From positions 62,001-126,000 of the forward strand of contig CBDFML010000007.1 of assembly GCA_965249645.1 (NCBI GenBank): a stretch of DNA of 64,000 nucleotides, read 5' to 3'. The first letter of the stretch is position 1; each line of letters starts with the position of its first letter. The stretch comes from CAVOEB01 sp965249645 (lineage in GTDB: Bacteria; Pseudomonadota; Alphaproteobacteria; UBA828; JAPUJA01). Under the pieces are notes generated by a model, which was given only the letters and a program-made list of their open reading frames with translations, was not told where the DNA came from and ran no database searches. The position numbers and the translations under genes are program-made. Positions 61,116-64,000 of the stretch are shown in pieces.

Positions 61116-62005
61116 GGCCCCTCATTCAACTCGCGGACGAAGGCGGCCACCGCTTCACCGATGGCACGGGGGCTGTCCTCCTGCAAAAAATGATTTCCCG
61201 GCACGCTCACCTCGGTCTGGTTCGCCCACCCCCGGCACAGCTCGCGTTGCCGCCCGACCAGGATAGCGCCGGGCTCCGCGTTGACGAACAGCTTGGGCAG
61301 ATCGCAGCTCCCCAGCCAGGCTGCGTAATCCTCTACCAGGGCAACCACGTCGGCAGGCTCGCCCTCCATGGGGATTTCGCGCGGCCAGGTGAGCGTCGGC
61401 CGACGGTCTTCGCCGGCTTGCGCGAACGGTAGCCGATAGACCGCCATCTCCTCCTCGGTCAGGCCGCGCAGCACGCTCGCAGGCAGGATCCGCTCGACGA
61501 ACACGTTCTTTTCCAGCACCAGCTCTTCGCCCGCCGCCGAGCGCATGGCCTGGAATATGCCGCGCGCCTCGTCGGGCCAGTCGTCCCAGGTTACCGGCGC
61601 GACGAAGGTTTCCATGTAGGCGATCCCGCGCACCCGGTCGCGGTGCCGGTTGGCCCAGTCCATGCCGAGCGCGCCGCCCCAGTCGTGGCCCACGAGGATC
61701 GCATCGCCGCCGACGCCCACGGCGTCGAACCAGGCATCGAGGTAACGGGCGTGATCGGCGAAGCGATAGGCTCCGTCGCCGCTCTTGCCGCTTTCGCCCA
61801 TGCCGATCAGATCGGGCACCAGGCAACGGCCCAGCCCCTCGAGATGGGGCACGACGTTGCGCCACAGATAGGACGAGGTCGGGTTGCCGTGGAGCAGCAC
61901 GATCGGTGCGCCCTCGCCCGCTTCGACATACACCATCTCGGAATCGAGCACCGCCGCCTTTCGGCGCGGGCGATCGTCGACGGCGGAAATATCGCTCTCA
62001 GTCAT
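61112..62005 (-). CDS. dhaA: Haloalkane dehalogenase
   Basis: A 297-aa alpha/beta hydrolase with the haloalkane dehalogenase set: HGNPTSSYLWRNVVPHLEG (oxyanion and halide Asn), nucleophile Asp in VGHDWGGALGMDWA with the Trp that binds halide, and His in PGNHFLQEDSPRAI. It cuts a carbon-halogen bond, giving an alcohol. The DhaA/LinB type is likely. GGGAGGAA stands before ATG 62005. No signal peptide. Followed directly by the class II aldolase gene. Confidence 0.9.
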   Translation of the reverse strand: MTESDISAVDDRPRRKAAVLDSEMVYVEAGEGAPIVLLHGNPTSSYLWRNVVPHLEGLGRCLVPDLIGMGESGKSGDGAYRFADHARYLDAWFDAVGVGGDAILVGHDWGGALGMDWANRHRDRVRGIAYMETFVAPVTWDDWPDEARGIFQAMRSAAGEELVLEKNVFVERILPASVLRGLTEEEMAVYRLPFAQAGEDRRPTLTWPREIPMEGEPADVVALVEDYAAWLGSCDLPKLFVNAEPGAILVGRQRELCRGWANQTEVSVPGNHFLQEDSPRAIGEAVAAFVRELNEGP

Positions 62006-62188
62006 GGCATTCCTCCCACGCGGCTCCGGGCGGCGCGGTGCAGCCCTCGTCCAGTGAACGACAGGCACAATCCAACGTCAACTCGGAGCACTCTGCGAGC
62101 TTGAACGAAACGATGCGCGCGTGGTTTGATCGTTTCAACGCGCCAATCAAACGGAACGGGCCACCCGGCCCCGGGGAGATTACAGCTC

Positions 62189-63181
62189 ATGAGCAAGGAT
62201 GACGCCGCCGGCGGCGAGATGACGCCGGAATTTTCCAACTACGATTTTCCCTACATGGGCGTGCCCACCTTCCTGCGCGCTCCGATGGCCCGCGACCTGT
62301 CCGAGGTCGACATCGCGCTGGTCGGCATCCCGTTCGACGGCGGCGTCACAAACCGCGCCGGGGCACGGCACGGACCACGCGAAGTGCGCAACATGTCCAG
62401 CCTGATTCGGCGCACCAACCAGTCGAATCGCCTTGCTCCCCTCGACATGTGCCGGGTGCGCGACGTCGGCGACTGCCCGGTTCATCCCTATAGCGTGCCC
62501 AAGACCGTCGACATGATTTCGGGGTATTACCGCAAGCTGCACGAGGCGGACGTTTATCCGATCTCGATCGGCGGCGATCACTCGGTCACCTTTCCTGTGA
62601 TGAAGGGCATCGCCTACGACGAGCCCGTCGGCATGGTCCATTTCGACGCCCATTGCGACACTTGCGACGAGTTCATGGGCGAGAAATTCCATCACGGCGC
62701 ACCCTTCCTCCGAGCAGTCGAAGAAGGAGTCCTCGATCCCAAGCGAACGGTGCAAATCGGCATTCGCGGCGGCCTGCCCGACATGGACCTGTGGAAATTC
62801 TCTTATGACTCCGGCATGCGCGTCATCGACATGGACGAGTACTGGGAGATGGGGGTCGATGCGGTGATCGAAGAAGCCCGCCGGGTGGTGGGCGACGGCC
62901 CAACCTATATCAGCTTCGACGTCGATGGCATCGATCCCACCTACACTCCGGGCACGGGCACGGGCACGGGCACGGGCACGCCGGAGGCCGGCGGCTACTC
63001 GACCTACGAGGCATTGCGCATGGTCCGTGGCCTTCGCGGCCTCAACCTGGTCGGCGGCTACGTCGTCGAGGTCGCCCCGCCGGCAGACCCCAGCAACAAC
63101 ACCTCGGTGGTCGGCGCCACCCTGATGTTCGAGATTCTTTGCGTCACCGCGGACGCGATGGTCTCGCGCAAGGGGAGCTAA
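62189..63181 (+). CDS. Agmatinase/ureohydrolase family protein with GT repeat insertion
   Basis: A 330-aa manganese ureohydrolase: SIGGDHSVTFPVMKG, VHFDAHCDTCDEF (Mn ligands), FDVDGIDPTYTPG and EVAPPADPSNNTSVVGATL. It hydrolyses agmatine, guanidinobutyrate or a similar guanidino compound, giving urea. After FDVDGIDP the family has PGTGTPE; here it is PGTGTGTGTGTPE, because of extra GGGCAC units at 62950-62980. The insertion lies in the loop near the Mn site and may affect activity. ATG 62189 has GGGGAGA upstream. It is divergent from the dehalogenase gene. Confidence 0.88.
   Translation: MSKDDAAGGEMTPEFSNYDFPYMGVPTFLRAPMARDLSEVDIALVGIPFDGGVTNRAGARHGPREVRNMSSLIRRTNQSNRLAPLDMCRVRDVGDCPVHPYSVPKTVDMISGYYRKLHEADVYPISIGGDHSVTFPVMKGIAYDEPVGMVHFDAHCDTCDEFMGEKFHHGAPFLRAVEEGVLDPKRTVQIGIRGGLPDMDLWKFSYDSGMRVIDMDEYWEMGVDAVIEEARRVVGDGPTYISFDVDGIDPTYTPGTGTGTGTGTPEAGGYSTYEALRMVRGLRGLNLVGGYVVEVAPPADPSNNTSVVGATLMFEILCVTADAMVSRKGS
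62950..62980 (+). repeat. GGGCAC hexanucleotide microsatellite within the agmatinase gene
   Basis: Five copies of GGGCAC plus G. It encodes Gly-Thr five times where family members usually have two. Copy number changes in steps of 6 bp keep the reading frame. It could be a slippage hot spot or an assembly expansion. Confidence 0.9.
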
Positions 63182-63906
63182 TCTCCGGCGCGTTGGGCGG
63201 CAAATTGCGGATAGGCGTCACCGATCTCGCGTGCAACAGGCCCACGGATCAGAGCAAGCGTCTCCCGATCGGGTTCCGGGGTCGTCGCAACCTCGTCTGC
63301 CGTGTCGAACTCGAACCCCGTGGCCTGCCGCACCGAGTCGGCAGTTTCACCGGGGTGGACGCTGTCGAGGCAAAATAGTTTTATTGTTTTATCGAACGAA
63401 AACAATGCTTTACCTGTTAACAATGCAACCGGCCCGCCGGCCCGGTAGACGTTTTCGGGACTAACTCCCGGGGCACTGACGAAACTCACCTTCGGCACCA
63501 GGGTCCGCGGGCTGTGTTCCTCGCGAAACAGGATCACCCGGGGCACGGCAAAATAGAGATAGGCCGAACCGAACGAGCCGGGAAAACGTACATCGAGCCG
63601 GTCTGGATCGCCGATGCCCACCAAATTCAGGTTGGCTTCGCCGTCGATCTCGCCGCCGCCCAGGAAGAACACGTCGATCCGGCCCTGGCCCGCGCAATCG
63701 AACAACTCCCGCCCGCCATCGGTGAAGCTGTTGTGGCGCCGGCTGTTGAGCATGCTGACCCGCAGCTTGCCGCCCGAGCGGAACTGCGCAAGCAGTGCCG
63801 CCATGCCGGGAATCGGCGAAGCGTTGCCCACCGCAACATGGCCGGCATCGCCGATCAGCCGGGCAAGAACCGCAACGCAAAGCTCGTCGGTCCGGCACGC
63901 GCTCAC
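63178..63906 (-). CDS. CoA-transferase family I, beta subunit (IpdB-like)
   Basis: A 242-aa protein from GTG 63906: ELCVAVLARLIGDAGHVAVGNASPIP, RSGGKLRVSMLNSRRHNSFTDGG, GRIDVFFLGGGEIDGEANLN and SAPGVSPENVYRAGG. It resembles beta subunits of glutaconate CoA-transferase and IpdB. They transfer or hydrate acyl-CoA in ring or side-chain breakdown. The alpha gene ends 5 bp before. It is convergent with the agmatinase gene; stops overlap. Confidence 0.83.
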   Translation of the reverse strand: MSACRTDELCVAVLARLIGDAGHVAVGNASPIPGMAALLAQFRSGGKLRVSMLNSRRHNSFTDGGRELFDCAGQGRIDVFFLGGGEIDGEANLNLVGIGDPDRLDVRFPGSFGSAYLYFAVPRVILFREEHSPRTLVPKVSFVSAPGVSPENVYRAGGPVALLTGKALFSFDKTIKLFCLDSVHPGETADSVRQATGFEFDTADEVATTPEPDRETLALIRGPVAREIGDAYPQFAAQRAGD

Positions 63907-63911
63907 GGCGT

Positions 63912-64000
63912 TCAGGCCGCTGCGGCTTTTGTCGCCAGGAAGCGATCGAGCCACCGGGCAAATCCATCGGCGCTTTGGGCCATCTCGGCATAATCCACCA
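63912..64000 (-). CDS. CoA-transferase family I, alpha subunit, C-terminal end (cut by window)
   Basis: The last 28 codons read VDYAEMAQSADGFARWLDRF and end LATKAAAA before TGA at 63914-63912. The stretch matches the end of IpdA/GctA-type alpha subunits, which precede the beta gene. The rest lies outside the window. Confidence 0.7.
   Translation of the reverse strand, partial: VDYAEMAQSADGFARWLDRFLATKAAAA

Noticed and set aside
1..64000. Integrative plasmid or secretion system genes
   Set aside because: No relaxase, VirB/VirD4, Rep or par genes were recognised. Apart from the prophage and the IS21 remnant the window reads as ordinary chromosome.

Overview
The window is GC-rich DNA, with tightly packed genes and frequent 4-base ATGA gene overlaps. 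It looks like a chromosomal segment of an alphaproteobacterium, probably of the Rhodospirillales/Kiloniellales kind. This is inferred from codon usage and from the gene families (Tat-exported PotD-like binding protein, sarcosine/dimethylglycine dehydrogenase-like oxidoreductase, PduO cobalamin adenosyltransferase, cobalt-type nitrile hydratase). No rRNA is present; one tRNA, Asn(GTT), lies at 33597-33672. I cannot name the species.

Layout. (1) 1-5093: a catabolic cluster of TenA-like protein (frameshifted), NTF2-like protein, MDR oxidoreductase, GMC oxidoreductase and an amidohydrolase whose 3' end is cut off. (2) 5091-25044: a defective transposable (Mu-type) prophage with siphophage-type (lambda-like tail) morphogenesis genes. 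It has TG...CA-type ends, subterminal inverted repeats, a long leftward head-tail operon (21227 to about 5490) and a rightward portal/MuF block. Transposase, repressor and terminase are absent, and a deletion has fused a dam-type methylase start to the middle of the portal gene. Two different host genes are broken at its two borders. (3) 25054-36438: host genes: Sel1/trypsin-like protease, GATase, SodC, hydrolase, two tandem paralogous exported proteins, a cyclic-nucleotide-gated channel destroyed by an IS21 remnant, Tam, an eIF2B-family protein, tRNA-Asn, a GFA protein, a frameshifted malic enzyme and a cobalamin adenosyltransferase. (4) 36565-40572: a TPR plus double methyltransferase fusion, two small proteins and a GreA/GreB-type factor. 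(5) 40826-44928: a polyamine-type ABC importer (potDABC order). (6) 44933-51010: an EamA exporter, a tricarballylate dehydrogenase-like flavoprotein, a cobalt-type nitrile hydratase operon and a PAS hybrid histidine kinase. (7) 51403-59073: one leftward operon joining a sarcosine/dimethylglycine dehydrogenase-like enzyme to a complete peptide/nickel-type ABC importer. (8) 59237-64000: HD-domain plus cupin pair, class II aldolase plus haloalkane dehalogenase pair, an agmatinase-family enzyme with an expanded GT repeat in its active-site loop, and the two subunits of a CoA-transferase.

The host genes describe an organism that imports and oxidises small nitrogenous and organic compounds (polyamines, N-methylated amines or peptides, nitriles, guanidino compounds, tricarboxylates). 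The most notable structure is the rearranged prophage. It carries a clear -1 programmed frameshift site in the tail chaperone gene, a 24-bp perfect palindrome between its divergent blocks, a repeat-linked tail protein and a MuF protein with a probable toxin-like C-terminal domain. Several genes (tenA, malic enzyme, histidine kinase, the repeat-linked tail protein) each carry a single small indel. These may be real decay or assembly errors, so read depth should be checked before calling them pseudogenes.
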